A stretch of DNA of 64,000 bases from Klebsiella variicola (GCF_000828055.2 NZ_CP010523.2:1488001-1552000), one strand, 5' to 3'. Numbered from the stretch's first letter, positions 8,724-19,363 are shown. Program-made: numbers and translations. The notes: generated from the sequence alone by a model not told the origin.

Positions 8724-8756
8724 TCACCATTGCGTGCGTTTCGCGCGCAATGGTGA
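8724..8756 (+). other. Intercistronic stem-loop between hisJ and hisQ
   Basis: TCACCATTGCG (8724-8734) pairs perfectly over 11 bp with CGCAATGGTGA (8746-8756), with an 11-base loop. No T run follows. Placed just after hisJ in a co-transcribed operon, it would act as an mRNA-stabilising or partial read-through element, giving more HisJ than HisQMP. The structure is seen; the role is inferred from the known operon in Salmonella. Confidence 0.75.
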
Positions 8757-8777
8757 ATGACAGACAGGGTAGGCAGC

Positions 8778-9464
8778 ATGCTGTATGGGTTTTCACAGGT
8801 TATTTTGCAGGGTGCGCTCGTCACCCTGGAGCTTGCGCTCAGCTCGGTCGTTCTCGCCGTCCTGATAGGGCTGGCGGGCGCTGGCGCAAAGTTATCGAGC
8901 AACCGTCCTCTGGCGCTGGTATTTGAAGGCTATACCACACTGATTCGCGGCGTGCCCGATCTGGTGCTGATGCTGCTGATTTTCTATGGCCTGCAGATTG
9001 CGCTGAACAGCGTCACCGATGCGCTGGGCATGGCGCAGTTTGATATCGATCCGATGATCGCCGGGATTATTACCCTCGGCTTTATCTATGGCGCCTATTT
9101 TACGGAAACTTTCCGCGGCGCCTACCTTGCGGTGCCGAAGGGGCATATCGAAGCGGCTACCGCCTTTGGCTTTAGCGGCGGGCAGACGTTCCGGCGTATT
9201 CTGTTCCCGGCGATGATGCGCTACGCGCTGCCGGGGATCGGCAACAACTGGCAGGTTATTCTCAAGGCAACGGCGCTGGTCTCGCTGCTGGGGCTGGAGG
9301 ATGTGGTCAAAGCCACGCAGCTGGCCGGGAAAAGCACCTGGCAGCCGTTCTATTTCGCCATCGTCTGCGGCCTGATTTATCTGGTGTTTACCACCCTTTC
9401 TAATGGCGTACTGCTGCTGCTCGAACGCCGCTATACCGTTGGCGTGAAGAGGGCTGACCTGTGA
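8778..9464 (+). CDS. hisQ: Histidine/LAO ABC transporter permease HisQ
   Basis: HisQ is one of two inner-membrane permeases of the histidine and lysine/arginine/ornithine importer. The product is 228 residues with about five hydrophobic spans. The cytoplasmic EAA loop that contacts the ATPase is visible (HIEAATAFGFSGGQTFRRILFP). The frame is open from 8757, but the ATG at 8778 is preferred: it follows a GGGTAGG ribosome site, gives the family N-terminus MLYGFS, and avoids starting inside the hairpin base. The end overlaps hisM by four bases (GTGA). Confidence 0.96.
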   Translation: MLYGFSQVILQGALVTLELALSSVVLAVLIGLAGAGAKLSSNRPLALVFEGYTTLIRGVPDLVLMLLIFYGLQIALNSVTDALGMAQFDIDPMIAGIITLGFIYGAYFTETFRGAYLAVPKGHIEAATAFGFSGGQTFRRILFPAMMRYALPGIGNNWQVILKATALVSLLGLEDVVKATQLAGKSTWQPFYFAIVCGLIYLVFTTLSNGVLLLLERRYTVGVKRADL

Positions 9465-10177
9465 TTGAAATTATTCAGGAGTACTGGAAATCACTGCTGT
9501 GGACCGACGGCTATCGCTTTACCGGCGTGGCGATTACCTTATGGTTGCTGATCTCTTCGGTGGTGATGGGCGGCATTCTGGCGGTGTTTCTGGCCATTGG
9601 CCGCGTCTCGAGCAATAAATTTATCCAGTTCCCCATCTGGTTGTTCACTTACATCTTTCGCGGCACGCCGCTGTATGTGCAACTGCTGGTTTTTTACTCC
9701 GGCATGTATACCCTGGAAATCGTCAAAGGCACGGAGCTGCTGAACGCTTTTTTCCGCAGCGGGCTAAACTGCACGGTGCTGGCGTTAACCCTGAATACCT
9801 GCGCCTATACCACTGAAATTTTCGCCGGGGCGATCCGCTCAGTACCTGCCGGAGAAATTGAAGCGGCACGGGCCTACGGCTTCTCGTCCGTCAAACTGTA
9901 CCGCTGCATTATTCTGCCTTCCGCGCTGCGCATTGCGCTACCGGCCTACAGTAACGAAGTGATCCTGATGCTGCACTCCACCGCGCTGGCGTTTACCGCT
10001 ACGGTGCCGGATCTGCTGAAAATCGCTCGCGATATTAACTCCGCGACCTATCAGCCGTTCACCGCCTTTGGCATCGCCGCGGTGCTCTATTTAATTATCT
10101 CGTATGTGCTGATTAGCTTGTTCCGTAAAGCGGAAAAGCGCTGGTTGCAGCATATCAAACCTTCTTCGACGCATTGA
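9461..10177 (+). CDS. hisM: Histidine/LAO ABC transporter permease HisM
   Basis: HisM is the second permease and forms a heterodimer with HisQ in the inner membrane. It has 238 residues, the normal length, and starts at GTG overlapping the hisQ stop (GTGA), which indicates translational coupling. The EAA motif [22 protein letters not shown] is in the second half, after several hydrophobic spans including [21 protein letters not shown] seven-base gap separates it from hisP. Confidence 0.96.
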   Translation: MIEIIQEYWKSLLWTDGYRFTGVAITLWLLISSVVMGGILAVFLAIGRVSSNKFIQFPIWLFTYIFRGTPLYVQLLVFYSGMYTLEIVKGTELLNAFFRSGLNCTVLALTLNTCAYTTEIFAGAIRSVPAGEIEAARAYGFSSVKLYRCIILPSALRIALPAYSNEVILMLHSTALAFTATVPDLLKIARDINSATYQPFTAFGIAAVLYLIISYVLISLFRKAEKRWLQHIKPSSTH

Positions 10178-10184
10178 GAACGCC

Positions 10185-10958
10185 ATGTCCGACAATAAAT
10201 TAAACGTTATCGATCTGCACAAACGCTATGGGGAACACGAGGTGCTGAAGGGCGTCTCCCTGCAGGCGAAAGCCGGGGACGTTATCAGTATCATCGGTTC
10301 ATCGGGTTCCGGAAAAAGTACCTTTTTGCGCTGCATTAACTTCCTTGAAAAACCGAGCGAAGGCACGATCGTCGTCAGTGGCCAGAATATTGGCCTGGTG
10401 CGGGATAAGGACGGCCAGCTGAAGGTGGCTGATAAGAACCAGCTGCGCCTGCTGCGCACCCGCCTGACCATGGTGTTCCAGCATTTCAATCTGTGGAGCC
10501 ATATGACGGTGCTGGAGAACGTCATGGAGGCGCCGATTCAGGTGCTGGGCTTAAGCAAACAGGAAGCGCGCGATCGCGCGGTAAAATACCTGGCCAAGGT
10601 CGGGATTGACGAACGTCAGCAGGCGAAATACCCGGTGCATCTCTCCGGTGGCCAGCAGCAGCGTGTCTCGATTGCCCGCGCGCTGGCGATGGAGCCGGAA
10701 GTGCTGCTGTTTGATGAGCCAACGTCCGCGCTGGATCCGGAACTGGTGGGCGAAGTGTTGCGTATCATGCAGCAGCTGGCGGAAGAGGGAAAAACCATGG
10801 TGGTGGTGACCCACGAAATGGGCTTTGCCCGCCACGTCTCTTCGCATGTTATTTTCCTGCATCAGGGCAAAATTGAAGAAGAAGGGCATCCGGACGCGCT
10901 GTTTGGCGCGCCGAAAAGCCCGCGCCTGCAGCAGTTTCTGAAAGGGTCGCTGAAATAA
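10185..10958 (+). CDS. hisP: Histidine/LAO ABC transporter ATP-binding protein HisP
   Basis: HisP is the ATPase that powers HisQM; two copies bind the cytoplasmic face. The product is 257 residues. Walker A GSSGSGKS lies at about residues 38-45, the ABC signature LSGGQQQ at 153-159, Walker B LLFDEP near 174-179, and the switch histidine in VVVTHEMG near residue 209. It is the last gene of the hisJQMP unit. The convergent GNAT gene ends only five bases away, and a REP-like hairpin there may serve both transcripts. Confidence 0.97.
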   Translation: MSDNKLNVIDLHKRYGEHEVLKGVSLQAKAGDVISIIGSSGSGKSTFLRCINFLEKPSEGTIVVSGQNIGLVRDKDGQLKVADKNQLRLLRTRLTMVFQHFNLWSHMTVLENVMEAPIQVLGLSKQEARDRAVKYLAKVGIDERQQAKYPVHLSGGQQQRVSIARALAMEPEVLLFDEPTSALDPELVGEVLRIMQQLAEEGKTMVVVTHEMGFARHVSSHVIFLHQGKIEEEGHPDALFGAPKSPRLQQFLKGSLK

Positions 10959-10963
10959 CCGGC

Positions 10964-10991
10964 TCACCCGGCGTCTGTAGGCGTCGGGTGA
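10964..10991. repeat. REP-like palindrome at the hisP/GNAT junction
   Basis: TCACCCG (10964-10970) and CGGGTGA (10985-10991) form a 7-bp stem with a GC-rich loop, in the style of enterobacterial REP units. It lies inside the last codons of the minus-strand acetyltransferase gene and just after the hisP stop, so it can form in both transcripts. Confidence 0.45.
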
Positions 10992-11491
10992 ACTTCCCGC
11001 TCCAGCCGATAGATCCAGTCATCGTAATCGATGCCGTTCAGATGATAGGCTTTCTCCAGCACCTGGGTGCGCACAAAGCCTTGCTTCTCCAGCAGGCGCG
11101 ATGAGCCATGATTTTCACTCAGCACCCAGGCATTGATGGCCTGCACCCCCAGCGTGCTGAAACCATAATCGCAGATCGCGCGCAGCGCTTCGCTGGCATA
11201 GCCTCTTCCCTGAGCCTGCGGTAACAGGGCGTAGCCGACGTCAGCCTCGTGCGGATTTTTCGGACTGATGCGTAGCCCTATATCGCCCAGCGCGTCGCCG
11301 CGTTTATCACGCAAAACAAACACCCCGGGATCGGCACAGCGGCTGGCAAATACGCTGCGTAGCGCCGTCTCGCTTAACACTTCCCCCATAAAACGCATCA
11401 CCAGCGGATCCTGGCGCAGGCGCAGAAAAAAGGGCCAGTCATCGGTAACAAAGCGGGTAAGCGAAAGGCGTGGTGTGGTGATGGTTGTCAT
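10964..11491 (-). CDS. GNAT-family N-acetyltransferase (RimJ/RimL-like)
   Basis: This 175-residue protein belongs to the Acetyltransf_3 branch of GNAT enzymes. It begins with TPRLSLTRFVTDDW, typical of RimJ/RimL-like proteins. The acetyl-CoA pyrophosphate loop is QAQGRGYASEALRAI near residues 92-106, followed by VQAINAWVLSENHGSSRLLEKQGF. The substrate cannot be told from sequence. In E. coli K-12 the gene beside hisP is, as I recall, the Rpn-family rpnB, so this is a different occupant of that slot. The C-terminal residues are encoded by a REP-like hairpin, which may have extended the reading frame. Confidence 0.85.
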   Translation of the reverse strand: MTTITTPRLSLTRFVTDDWPFFLRLRQDPLVMRFMGEVLSETALRSVFASRCADPGVFVLRDKRGDALGDIGLRISPKNPHEADVGYALLPQAQGRGYASEALRAICDYGFSTLGVQAINAWVLSENHGSSRLLEKQGFVRTQVLEKAYHLNGIDYDDWIYRLEREVHPTPTDAG

Positions 11492-11676
11492 AAAGCAGTC
11501 AATACGCAGAAAGAAAAGCCTACCTTAGCACTTTGCTTCGCCAGGTAACATCGGCGAACCGGCCGGCTGGCGGTGAATTCAGGCGATTAAGGGCGCTGGT
11601 TGTCCTGAATATGGCGATGCTGCAGCGCCAGGGGGAGGCCATCCAGGCGTGGAGCATGAGCCAGCAGAATGGAATC

Positions 11677-11696
11677 AGGGGAGCCAATGCTCCCCT
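11677..11696 (-). terminator. Hairpin downstream of yfcH
   Basis: AGGGGAGC (11677-11684) and GCTCCCCT (11689-11696) form a perfect 8-bp stem with a four-base loop, ten bases after the yfcH stop on the minus strand. There is no T run on either side, so termination would be weak or assisted. Confidence 0.4.
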
Positions 11697-11706
11697 GTGT
11701 CAGCCA

Positions 11707-12600
11707 TTAACTCAGCACATCCTTTAGCGCTTCTTCCAGATCGTACCAGCGGAAGGCGAATCCAGCGGCTTCCAGACGCTTAGGCAGCGCGCGCTGGCCA
11801 CCGAGCACCAGGACGGCAGACTCACCCATCAGCAGGCGAATAGCAGCGGCAGGAACGCGGAAAATGGCTGGTCGATTGAGCGCATGACCCAAGGCGTGGG
11901 CGAACTGTTCGTTATGCACCGGGTAGGGAGAAACCATATTGAACGGACCGCGTAGATCGTTATCCAGCAGCCACAGAATGCCGTTAACCATATCGTCGAT
12001 ATGGATCCAGGCCAGATACTGTCTGCCGCTGCCGATAGGCCCACCGAGGCCGAGCTTAAAGGCGGGCGTCATTTTGCCGAGAATACCGCCCCGCGGGGCC
12101 AGTACCACGCCGGTGCGCAGCAGGCAGACGCGGGTACGTTCGCTTTGCGCTTCGCAGGCAATTTGCTCCCAGCGGGCGCAAAGCTTATGGGTAAACTCAT
12201 TGTGCGGTGGTTCTTCTTCGGTCACCACCACCTCGCCGAGATCGCCGTAGTAGCCGGTGGCAGACCCGCTGATCAGCACGGAGGGAGGCGTGTCGCTGGC
12301 GTGGATCAGGCCCACCAACCGCTGAGTGAGATCCCAGCGGCTATGGCACAAGCGTTGTTTCTGCTCGGCCGTCCAGCGTTTATCAGCTATGGGCTCACCT
12401 GCCAGATTAATAACGGCATCAATATCATTGAGGTGGTGATGGCCTTCGAAATCGCGCCACAGCGTGACGCGCGGATCGAGGCGGGCGCGGGCGCTATCCG
12501 GGTGCCGCGTGGAAACCGTGACGCTATGCCCCAGCTCCAGCAACCGGGGTATCAGATGTCGGCCAATCAGGCCGGTGCCACCCGTAAGCAGGATCTTCAT
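11707..12600 (-). CDS. yfcH: Epimerase family protein YfcH
   Basis: YfcH is a 297-residue extended short-chain dehydrogenase-like protein. The N-terminal Rossmann motif GGTGLIG (residues 7-13) binds NAD(P), and [13 protein letters not shown] is a family signature. The Tyr-x3-Lys pair of classic epimerases is not evident. The C-terminal part ([22 protein letters not shown]) is the DUF1731 domain. The substrate and physiological role are unknown. It sits 18 bases downstream of folX on the same strand and is probably co-transcribed with it. Confidence 0.93.
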   Translation of the reverse strand: MKILLTGGTGLIGRHLIPRLLELGHSVTVSTRHPDSARARLDPRVTLWRDFEGHHHLNDIDAVINLAGEPIADKRWTAEQKQRLCHSRWDLTQRLVGLIHASDTPPSVLISGSATGYYGDLGEVVVTEEEPPHNEFTHKLCARWEQIACEAQSERTRVCLLRTGVVLAPRGGILGKMTPAFKLGLGGPIGSGRQYLAWIHIDDMVNGILWLLDNDLRGPFNMVSPYPVHNEQFAHALGHALNRPAIFRVPAAAIRLLMGESAVLVLGGQRALPKRLEAAGFAFRWYDLEEALKDVLS

Positions 12601-12618
12601 ACCACCTCCCTGACATCG

Positions 12619-12981
12619 TTATCGCCGCCAGCTCATGGTCATCGACACCGAGTCGGCATAGCGTAGCGCATGAAGTTTATCGATCTCCACTTCAGCATAT
12701 GTGACCCAGTGATGTTCGCATGCGATATTCAGCACATCCTGAGTTAATTTTTCCAGCAACGAGAAACGGCCATTCTCAAGATGGCTGATGATGCGCTTGG
12801 TAATGGTGCGGTAGTTCAGCGCATCATTGATGTCTTCGCTATCGCGCGCCTTATCGGCGGGATAGTGAATCGCCACATTCACCACCACGTCCTGGCGGTT
12901 GGCGATCTCTTCCTCTTTAATTCCAATAAAAGTACGCAGGCGCAGGTTCTTAATACGAATAATGGCGTCTGGTTGAGACAT
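12619..12981 (-). CDS. folX: Dihydroneopterin triphosphate 2'-epimerase
   Basis: FolX converts 7,8-dihydroneopterin triphosphate to its 2' epimer, a step toward dihydromonapterin. It is a paralogue of the aldolase FolB. The product is 120 residues, and the family segments [18 protein letters not shown] and ALNYRTITK are clear. The frame extends upstream to 13017, but the ATG at 12981 gives the N-terminus [11 protein letters not shown], which matches the E. coli protein, so the longer form is not chosen. yfcH follows on the same strand. Confidence 0.95.
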   Translation of the reverse strand: MSQPDAIIRIKNLRLRTFIGIKEEEIANRQDVVVNVAIHYPADKARDSEDINDALNYRTITKRIISHLENGRFSLLEKLTQDVLNIACEHHWVTYAEVEIDKLHALRYADSVSMTMSWRR

Positions 12982-13046
12982 TGCAGGCTTCCTCCGTGTT
13001 GTAAGTTCTGCAATCATACAACAAAGCGCGACGGGCGAGCAGGGGG

Positions 13047-13676
13047 TTAATAAGGCTGAATTTTTAGCATCGCTTCAATGGTCGCCGGTCGCTGCTTAAT
13101 GCGCTCATACCAGTTATGCACCGCCGGGTAGTTCGCCAGATCGATACGCTGTCGGACATGGTTGTTGACCCAGGGCCAGGCGGCAATATCGGCGATGCTG
13201 TAATGGTCGCCGCCAAGCCACGGACTGGCTTCGAGGCGGTGGTTGAGAACCCCGTACAGTCGCTGGGTTTCCACCTGAAAACGTTCAATGGCATAGGGTA
13301 CCGTTTGCGGCGCCGAGTGGGCAAAATGCTGATTTTGTCCCAGCATCGGCCCAAGACCGCCGACCTGCCAGAATAGCCATTGCAGAGTAATATAGCGCTC
13401 CCGCAGTTCACCGCTCAGCAGCTTGCCGCTTTTCTCCGCCAGATAGAGCAGGATGGCGCCGGACTCGAAGACGCTCAACGGCGCCCCGCCATCGACAGGC
13501 ATATGGTCGACAATCGCCGGGATTTTGTTATTCGGCGAAATCGCCAGAAACTGTGGATGAAACTGCTCCCCTTTGCCGATATCGACCCGAATTAGCCGAT
13601 AGGCCAGCTGCGCCTCTTCGAGAAACAGGGTGATTTTGTGGCCGTTTGGGGTGGGTGCATAGTAGAGATCGATCAT
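13047..13676 (-). CDS. yfcG: Glutathione S-transferase-like disulfide-bond reductase
   Basis: YfcG is a nu-class GST homologue that reduces disulfides such as 2-hydroxyethyl disulfide using glutathione. The product is 209 residues. The thioredoxin-fold domain starts [21 protein letters not shown], with the family TPN segment used in place of a cysteine, then NKIPAIVDH and [11 protein letters not shown]. The helical C-terminal domain includes [19 protein letters not shown] and [11 protein letters not shown]. The frame is open upstream to 13868, but the start at 13676 is chosen to match the family N-terminus. It is divergent from yfcF, another GST, across 190 bases. Confidence 0.95.
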   Translation of the reverse strand: MIDLYYAPTPNGHKITLFLEEAQLAYRLIRVDIGKGEQFHPQFLAISPNNKIPAIVDHMPVDGGAPLSVFESGAILLYLAEKSGKLLSGELRERYITLQWLFWQVGGLGPMLGQNQHFAHSAPQTVPYAIERFQVETQRLYGVLNHRLEASPWLGGDHYSIADIAAWPWVNNHVRQRIDLANYPAVHNWYERIKQRPATIEAMLKIQPY

Positions 13677-13806
13677 AATATTTCCCGCCGTCGTGGGTCG
13701 CAAACTGTTCGAGTATAGGTGAAGCTGCGCAACCCGGGTGGAAATCCGCGAGCGGCGCATCGGTCTGGAGGCAGCCACGTGATGCTGACGCGCGGACGAG
13801 CAGTGA

Positions 13807-14511
<705 letters not shown>

Positions 14512-14567
14512 TCGCCCGCCGCGCTTCCGCTATCATAGTGGCATTGTAACCAGTGGAGATGGAATCT

Positions 14568-15119
14568 ATGAAACTGATGTTTGCCTCCGATATTCACGGT
14601 TCGCTGCCCGCTACGGAACGCGTGCTTGAACGGTTCGCGCAAAGCGGCGCCAGGTGGCTTATTATTCTCGGCGATGTGCTCAATCACGGGCCACGCAATG
14701 CGCTGCCGGAAGGGTATGCGCCGGCGGAGGTGGCCGAGCGGCTTAACAGCGTGGCGGAGCGCATTATTGCCGTTCGCGGCAATTGCGACAGCGAAGTGGA
14801 TCAGATGCTACTTCGTTTTCCCATGACCGCGCCCTGGCAACAGGTGCTCAGCGAACGCTACCGCCTGTTTCTGACCCATGGCCATCTTTATAGCCCGGAA
14901 AATTTGCCGCCGCTGGACGCTGGCGATGTTCTGGCTTACGGCCATACTCATATTCCGGTTGCGGAAAAACGCGGTGCGATCTACCTGTTTAACCCTGGCT
15001 CAGTGAGTATCCCGAAAGGGGGATATTCCGCCAGCTATGGGCTGCTGGATCAGGGGCGTCTGCAGGTTTTAGCACTCAATGATAATCAGGTTATTGCAGA
15101 GGTCGCAATTTACCCGTAA
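14568..15119 (+). CDS. yfcE: Manganese-dependent phosphodiesterase YfcE
   Basis: YfcE is a calcineurin-like metallophosphoesterase with phosphodiesterase activity on model substrates; its natural substrate is unknown. The 183-residue product shows the metal-binding blocks in order: SDIHG (residues 7-11), GDVLNHGPRN, GNCDSEVD, LTHGHLY and YGHTHIP, ending with NPGSVSIP. The start at 14568 gives MKLMFASDIHG with GGAG upstream. The longer form from 14553 would add only five residues and has no better ribosome site. Confidence 0.95.
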   Translation: MKLMFASDIHGSLPATERVLERFAQSGARWLIILGDVLNHGPRNALPEGYAPAEVAERLNSVAERIIAVRGNCDSEVDQMLLRFPMTAPWQQVLSERYRLFLTHGHLYSPENLPPLDAGDVLAYGHTHIPVAEKRGAIYLFNPGSVSIPKGGYSASYGLLDQGRLQVLALNDNQVIAEVAIYP

Positions 15120-15176
15120 TTTAGCCCTCAATCATAAAGACGCGCCGCGAGAGCGCTTTCAAAGTAAGGTTTCCTG

Positions 15177-15722
15177 ATGGCGGAACAGAATCATTTGGCA
15201 AGCACAGAATGGGTCGATATTGTTAATGAAAACAATGAGGTGATAGCACAATCCAGCCGCGAGCAGATGCGCGCGCAGTGCCTGCGTCACCGGGCGACCT
15301 ATATCGTCGTTCACGACGGAATGGGAAAAATTCTGGTGCAGCGACGCACCGAGACAAAAGACTTTCATCCGGGCATGCTGGATGCCACCGCCGGAGGCGT
15401 CGTTCAGGCCGATGAGCAACTGCTGGAGTCTGCCCGTCGCGAGGCCGAAGAAGAGTTAGGCATCGCGGGAGTACCGTTTGCCGATCACGGTCAGTTTTAC
15501 TACGAAGATAAGTTCTGTCGCGTCTGGGGAAGCCTGTTCAGCTGCGTCTCGCATGGGCCATTTGCGCTGCAGGAAGAAGAGGTCAGCGAGGTGTGTTGGT
15601 TAACGCCGGAAGAGATCACCGCCCGCTGCGATGAATTCACGCCGGACTCGCTGAAAGCGCTGGCGCTGTGGATGACCCGTAACGCGGGTAATGAGTATGA
15701 TGACGCGGAAGAGGGCGAGTAA
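15177..15722 (+). CDS. yfcD: Nudix hydrolase YfcD
   Basis: YfcD is a 181-residue Nudix hydrolase of unknown substrate, related to the isopentenyl-diphosphate isomerase-like group. A complete Nudix box GX5EX7REUXEEXGU is visible at residues 74-96 (G-VVQAD-E, then REAEEELGI). The sequence upstream, [22 protein letters not shown], is typical of this group. It lies 57 bases after yfcE and ends at a bidirectional terminator shared with pta. In E. coli the transporter gene yfcC lies between yfcD and pta; it is absent here. Confidence 0.94.
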   Translation: MAEQNHLASTEWVDIVNENNEVIAQSSREQMRAQCLRHRATYIVVHDGMGKILVQRRTETKDFHPGMLDATAGGVVQADEQLLESARREAEEELGIAGVPFADHGQFYYEDKFCRVWGSLFSCVSHGPFALQEEEVSEVCWLTPEEITARCDEFTPDSLKALALWMTRNAGNEYDDAEEGE

Positions 15723-15764
15723 TACCGCAATCGCGCAGCAGCAACAGCTGCTCGCCTCCTGACG

Positions 15765-15794
15765 AAAAAAGGCAGCCATCTGGCTGCCTTTTGC
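15765..15794. terminator. Bidirectional terminator between yfcD and pta
   Basis: GGCAGCCA (15771-15778) and TGGCTGCC (15781-15788) form an 8-bp stem with a two-base apex. There is an A run before it (15765-15770) and a T-rich run after it. It can therefore terminate yfcD on the plus strand and pta on the minus strand. Confidence 0.9.
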
Positions 15795-15812
15795 TTTTAT
15801 CTCAGCGGGGAA

Positions 15813-17960
15813 TTACTTCTGCTGCTGAGCTGACTGGATCGCGGTCAGAGCGATGGTATAGACGATATCGTCAACCAGGGCGCCACGAGACAGGTCGTTG
15901 ACCGGCTTGCGCATACCCTGCAGCATCGGCCCGATGGAGATCAGGTCGGCAGAGCGCTGTACCGCTTTGTACGTGGTGTTACCGGTGTTCAGATCCGGGA
16001 AGATGAACACGGTCGCGCGGCCAGCAACCGGCGAATTCGGCGCTTTGGATTTCGCCACGTCAGCCATGACGGCGGCGTCGTACTGCAGCGGGCCATCGAT
16101 CATCAGGTCAGGACGTTTTTCCTGCGCCAGACGGGTCGCTTCGCGGACTTTCTCAACATCGCTACCCGCGCCGGAGGTACCGGTGGAGTAGGAGAGCATC
16201 GCTACGCGCGGTTCGATACCGAAAGCAATGGCGGAGTCAGCGGACTGAATGGCGATTTCCGCCAGCTGTTCTGCCGTCGGATCCGGGTTGATCGCGCAGT
16301 CGCCGTAGACATAAACCTGTTCCGGCAGCAGCATGAAGAATACGGAAGAGACCAGCGAGCTGCCCGGTGCGGTTTTGATCAGCTGCAGCGGCGGACGAAT
16401 GGTGTTGGCGGTGGTGTGAACCGCGCCGGACACCAGGCCGTCGACTTCGTCTTGTTCCAGCATCAGGGTGCCGAGAACCACGTTGTCTTCCAGCTGCTCG
16501 CGAGCGACGGCTTCGGTCATGCCCTTGCTCTTACGCAGTTCGACCAGGCGAGCCACGTAGCTTTCGCGAACCACTTCCGGGTCGACGATTTCGATACCCG
16601 CGCCCAGCTCAACGCCCTGCGCTGCGGCAACGCGGTTGATCTCATCCGGGTTACCCAGCAGCACACAGGTGGCGATGCCACGTTCCGCACAGATAGCGGC
16701 GGCTTTCACGGTACGCGGTTCGTCGCCTTCCGGCAGGACAACGCGTTTGCCGGCTTTGCGCGCCAGCTCGGTCAGCTGGTAGCGGAAGGCTGGCGGGGAG
16801 AGACGGCGGCTGCGCTCGGAGGTCGCGGTCAGCGATTCGATCCAGTCGGCGTTGATGTAGTTGGCCACGTATTCCTGAACTTTCTCGATGCGCTCGTGAT
16901 CGTCAACCGGTACTTCGAGGTTGAAGCTCTGCAGGCTCAGGGAGGTCTGCCAGGTATTGGTATTGACCATAAACACCGGCAGGCCGGTGGCGAAGGCACG
17001 TTCGCACAGCTTGCTGATGCGCGCGTCCATTTCATAGCCGCCGGTCAGCAGGATGGCGCCGATTTCCACGCCGTTCATCGCGGCCAGGCAGGCAGCGACC
17101 AGCACGTCAGGACGATCTGCCGAGGTGACCAGCAGCGAGCCTGCACGGAAGTGCTCCAGCATGTGTGGGATGCTGCGCGCGCAGAAGGTCACGGATTTCA
17201 CGCGGCGGGTGTTGATATCGCCTTCGTTGATGATGGTGGCATTCAGGTGATGCGCCATGTCGATCGCGCGGGTGGCGATCAGATCGAAGCTCCACGGCAC
17301 CGCGCCCAGTACTGGCAGGGAGCTGCCTTTCTGCAGCTGAGCCGGGTCGATCTTCACGACTTTCGCTTTCGACGAGTCGTCGAAGATTTCGGACAGGTCA
17401 GGACGGGTACGGCCCTGCTCGTCGACCGGGGCATTCAGTTTGTTGACGATAACGCCGGTAATGCTGGTGTTTTTCGCGCCGCCAAAGCTGTTGCGGGTCA
17501 GTTCAATACGCTCGTTCAGCTGCTCTGGCGTATCGGTGCCCTGCGACATCACGAAGACGATTTCCGCGTTCAGCGTTTTGGCGATTTCAAAGTTCAGCGC
17601 CTGCGCGAACTGATGCTTACGGGTCGGCACCAGGCCTTCCACCAGTACTACTTCCGCGTCCTGAGTGTTCGCGTGATAGTTGGCGATGATCTCTTCCATC
17701 AGCACATCTTTCTGATTGCTGGAGAGCAGAGATTCAACGTGGTTCATCTTCAGCGGTTCAGCGGCGGTGGTCGTGGAGGAGCTGGCGCGAACGATGGTGG
17801 TGGTCTGGTCTGGCGCATCGCCACCGGAGCGCGGTTGGGCGATTGGTTTAAAGACGCTCAGACGAACGCCTTTGCGTTCCATAGCACGGATCACACCGAG
17901 GCTGACGCTGGTCAGGCCTACGCTGGTACCGGTAGGAATTAACATGATAGTACGGGACAC
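15813..17960 (-). CDS. pta: Phosphate acetyltransferase
   Basis: Pta interconverts acetyl-CoA and acetyl phosphate. With AckA it forms the acetate overflow pathway and sets acetyl phosphate levels. The product is 715 residues, the long enterobacterial form. It has an N-terminal BioD-like P-loop domain ([17 protein letters not shown]), a middle DRTGG domain, and a C-terminal catalytic PTA/PTB domain from about residue 390 ([18 protein letters not shown], then [16 protein letters not shown]). It starts at GTG (17960) with AGAGGA upstream, as in E. coli. The frame continues upstream to 18014 without a ribosome site. An ERIC element separates it from ackA. Confidence 0.97.
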   Translation of the reverse strand: MSRTIMLIPTGTSVGLTSVSLGVIRAMERKGVRLSVFKPIAQPRSGGDAPDQTTTIVRASSSTTTAAEPLKMNHVESLLSSNQKDVLMEEIIANYHANTQDAEVVLVEGLVPTRKHQFAQALNFEIAKTLNAEIVFVMSQGTDTPEQLNERIELTRNSFGGAKNTSITGVIVNKLNAPVDEQGRTRPDLSEIFDDSSKAKVVKIDPAQLQKGSSLPVLGAVPWSFDLIATRAIDMAHHLNATIINEGDINTRRVKSVTFCARSIPHMLEHFRAGSLLVTSADRPDVLVAACLAAMNGVEIGAILLTGGYEMDARISKLCERAFATGLPVFMVNTNTWQTSLSLQSFNLEVPVDDHERIEKVQEYVANYINADWIESLTATSERSRRLSPPAFRYQLTELARKAGKRVVLPEGDEPRTVKAAAICAERGIATCVLLGNPDEINRVAAAQGVELGAGIEIVDPEVVRESYVARLVELRKSKGMTEAVAREQLEDNVVLGTLMLEQDEVDGLVSGAVHTTANTIRPPLQLIKTAPGSSLVSSVFFMLLPEQVYVYGDCAINPDPTAEQLAEIAIQSADSAIAFGIEPRVAMLSYSTGTSGAGSDVEKVREATRLAQEKRPDLMIDGPLQYDAAVMADVAKSKAPNSPVAGRATVFIFPDLNTGNTTYKAVQRSADLISIGPMLQGMRKPVNDLSRGALVDDIVYTIALTAIQSAQQQK

Positions 17961-18018
17961 GGTATATCCTCTTTCGTTACCGCCAGTATCAGGCGGGATA
18001 CAAAACAGCACCACCAGC

Positions 18019-18143
18019 TACCCGTCATACTTCAAGTTGCATGCGCGTTGGCTCTACTTGCTCACCCCGGTCGCGTACGCTGTGTACGTGACCGGGGATT
18101 TGCTGCGTCGCCGCCTTCCTGCAGCTCGAATTATTGAAGGTTA
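18019..18143. repeat. ERIC (IRU) element in the ackA-pta intergenic region
   Basis: The 125-base element begins TACCCGTCATACTTCAAG and ends in a diverged inverted copy of that end (TTATTGAAGGTTA). It contains the characteristic GCGTTGGCT and CTCACCCC blocks and a central palindrome in which CCCCGGTC pairs with GACCGGGG. This is the enterobacterial repetitive intergenic consensus. It lies between the ackA stop and the pta start, so it is transcribed within the ackA-pta message. Without it the 200-base gap would be about 75 bases, close to the E. coli spacing as I remember it. Confidence 0.92.
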
Positions 18144-18160
18144 TGGCTGGCGGTGTGGAA

Positions 18161-19363
18161 TTAAGCGGTCAGACGGCTGGCGTCTTGCGCGATGACCAGT
18201 TCTTCATTGGTCGGGATAACCACGGCAGGACGGGTGCCTTCTTTGTTGATGAAGCCAGACTTGCCGAAACGGGCAGCCAGGTTACGTTCGTGGTCAACTT
18301 CGAAGCCCAGTACGCCCAGTTTGCCCAGCGACAGTTCACGCACCATCGCGGCGTTTTCACCGATACCGCCGGTGAAGATAACGGCGTCGAGACGACCGTC
18401 CATCAGCGCGGTGTAGGAGCCGATGTATTTCGCCAGGCGGTGGCAGTAGACATCCATCGCGCGTTTAGCGTCGGCTTTTTCCTGGTAGTTGTCTTCCACG
18501 TAGCGGCAGTCGCTGGTGACTTCGGTCAGACCCAGCAGGCCGGACTCTTTGGTCAGCATTTTGTTGATCGCGTCAACGCTCATGCCCAGGGTGTCGTGCA
18601 GATGGAAGATGATTGCCGGGTCGATGTCGCCGGAGCGGGTACCCATCACCAGACCTTCCAGCGGCGTCAGCCCCATAGAGGTATCAACGCATTTACCGTT
18701 ACGGATAGCGGAAACAGAACCACCGTTGCCGAGGTGGCAGGTGATGATGTTCAGCTCTTCCACCGGCTTGTTCAGGATCTTAGCGGCTTCCTGAGTCACA
18801 TAGAAGTGGCTGGTGCCGTGCGCGCCGTAACGACGAACGCCATGCTCTTTGTACAGGCTGTACGGCAGGGCGTAGAGATAGGATTCTTCCGGCATGGTCT
18901 GGTGGAACGCCGTATCGAATACGGCCACGTTTTTGTCTTTCAGATGCGGGAAGGATTTCAGCGCTTCAGCGATGCCGATCAGGTGTGCCGGGTTGTGCAG
19001 CGGTGCGAAAGACGCTGCGTCTTTAATACCCTGAATCACAGACTCGTCGATCACCACGGAGCTGGTGTATTTTTCACCGCCGTGTACGATACGGTGGCCG
19101 ATTGCGGTCAGCTGAGCAGACAGTTCTGGTTTTTGTGCCAGAATAGTGTTAACGATAAAGTTCAGTGCTTCACTGTGCGCGGCACCGGCGCCTAATTCAG
19201 CTTCTTGCTTGCCGCCGTCAATTTTCCATTTGATACGGGCTTCCGGCAGGTGGAAGCATTCCGCTAAACCGGACAGATATTCGTCGCCGTTAACGGCATC
19301 AAGGATAGCAAATTTCAGAGAGGAGCTACCGCAGTTCAGAACCAGTACTAACTTACTCGACAT
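18161..19363 (-). CDS. ackA: Acetate kinase
   Basis: AckA converts acetyl phosphate and ADP to acetate and ATP, completing overflow and fermentative acetate production, and works in reverse for acetate uptake. The product is 400 residues, the standard length. The ASKHA-fold motifs are visible: [15 protein letters not shown] at the N-terminus, the catalytic segment [21 protein letters not shown] for phosphate binding, and [13 protein letters not shown] near the C-terminus. It is first in the ackA-pta transcript, divergent from yfbV. Confidence 0.98.
   Translation of the reverse strand: MSSKLVLVLNCGSSSLKFAILDAVNGDEYLSGLAECFHLPEARIKWKIDGGKQEAELGAGAAHSEALNFIVNTILAQKPELSAQLTAIGHRIVHGGEKYTSSVVIDESVIQGIKDAASFAPLHNPAHLIGIAEALKSFPHLKDKNVAVFDTAFHQTMPEESYLYALPYSLYKEHGVRRYGAHGTSHFYVTQEAAKILNKPVEELNIITCHLGNGGSVSAIRNGKCVDTSMGLTPLEGLVMGTRSGDIDPAIIFHLHDTLGMSVDAINKMLTKESGLLGLTEVTSDCRYVEDNYQEKADAKRAMDVYCHRLAKYIGSYTALMDGRLDAVIFTGGIGENAAMVRELSLGKLGVLGFEVDHERNLAARFGKSGFINKEGTRPAVVIPTNEELVIAQDASRLTA

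Noticed and set aside
16416-17942. Long open frame (508 codons) on the plus strand opposite pta.
   Set aside because: Pta on the other strand is a full-length, highly conserved enzyme. The antisense frame is rich in His, Gln, Asp and Val, as expected from the reverse of GC-biased coding DNA, and has no ribosome site or family features.
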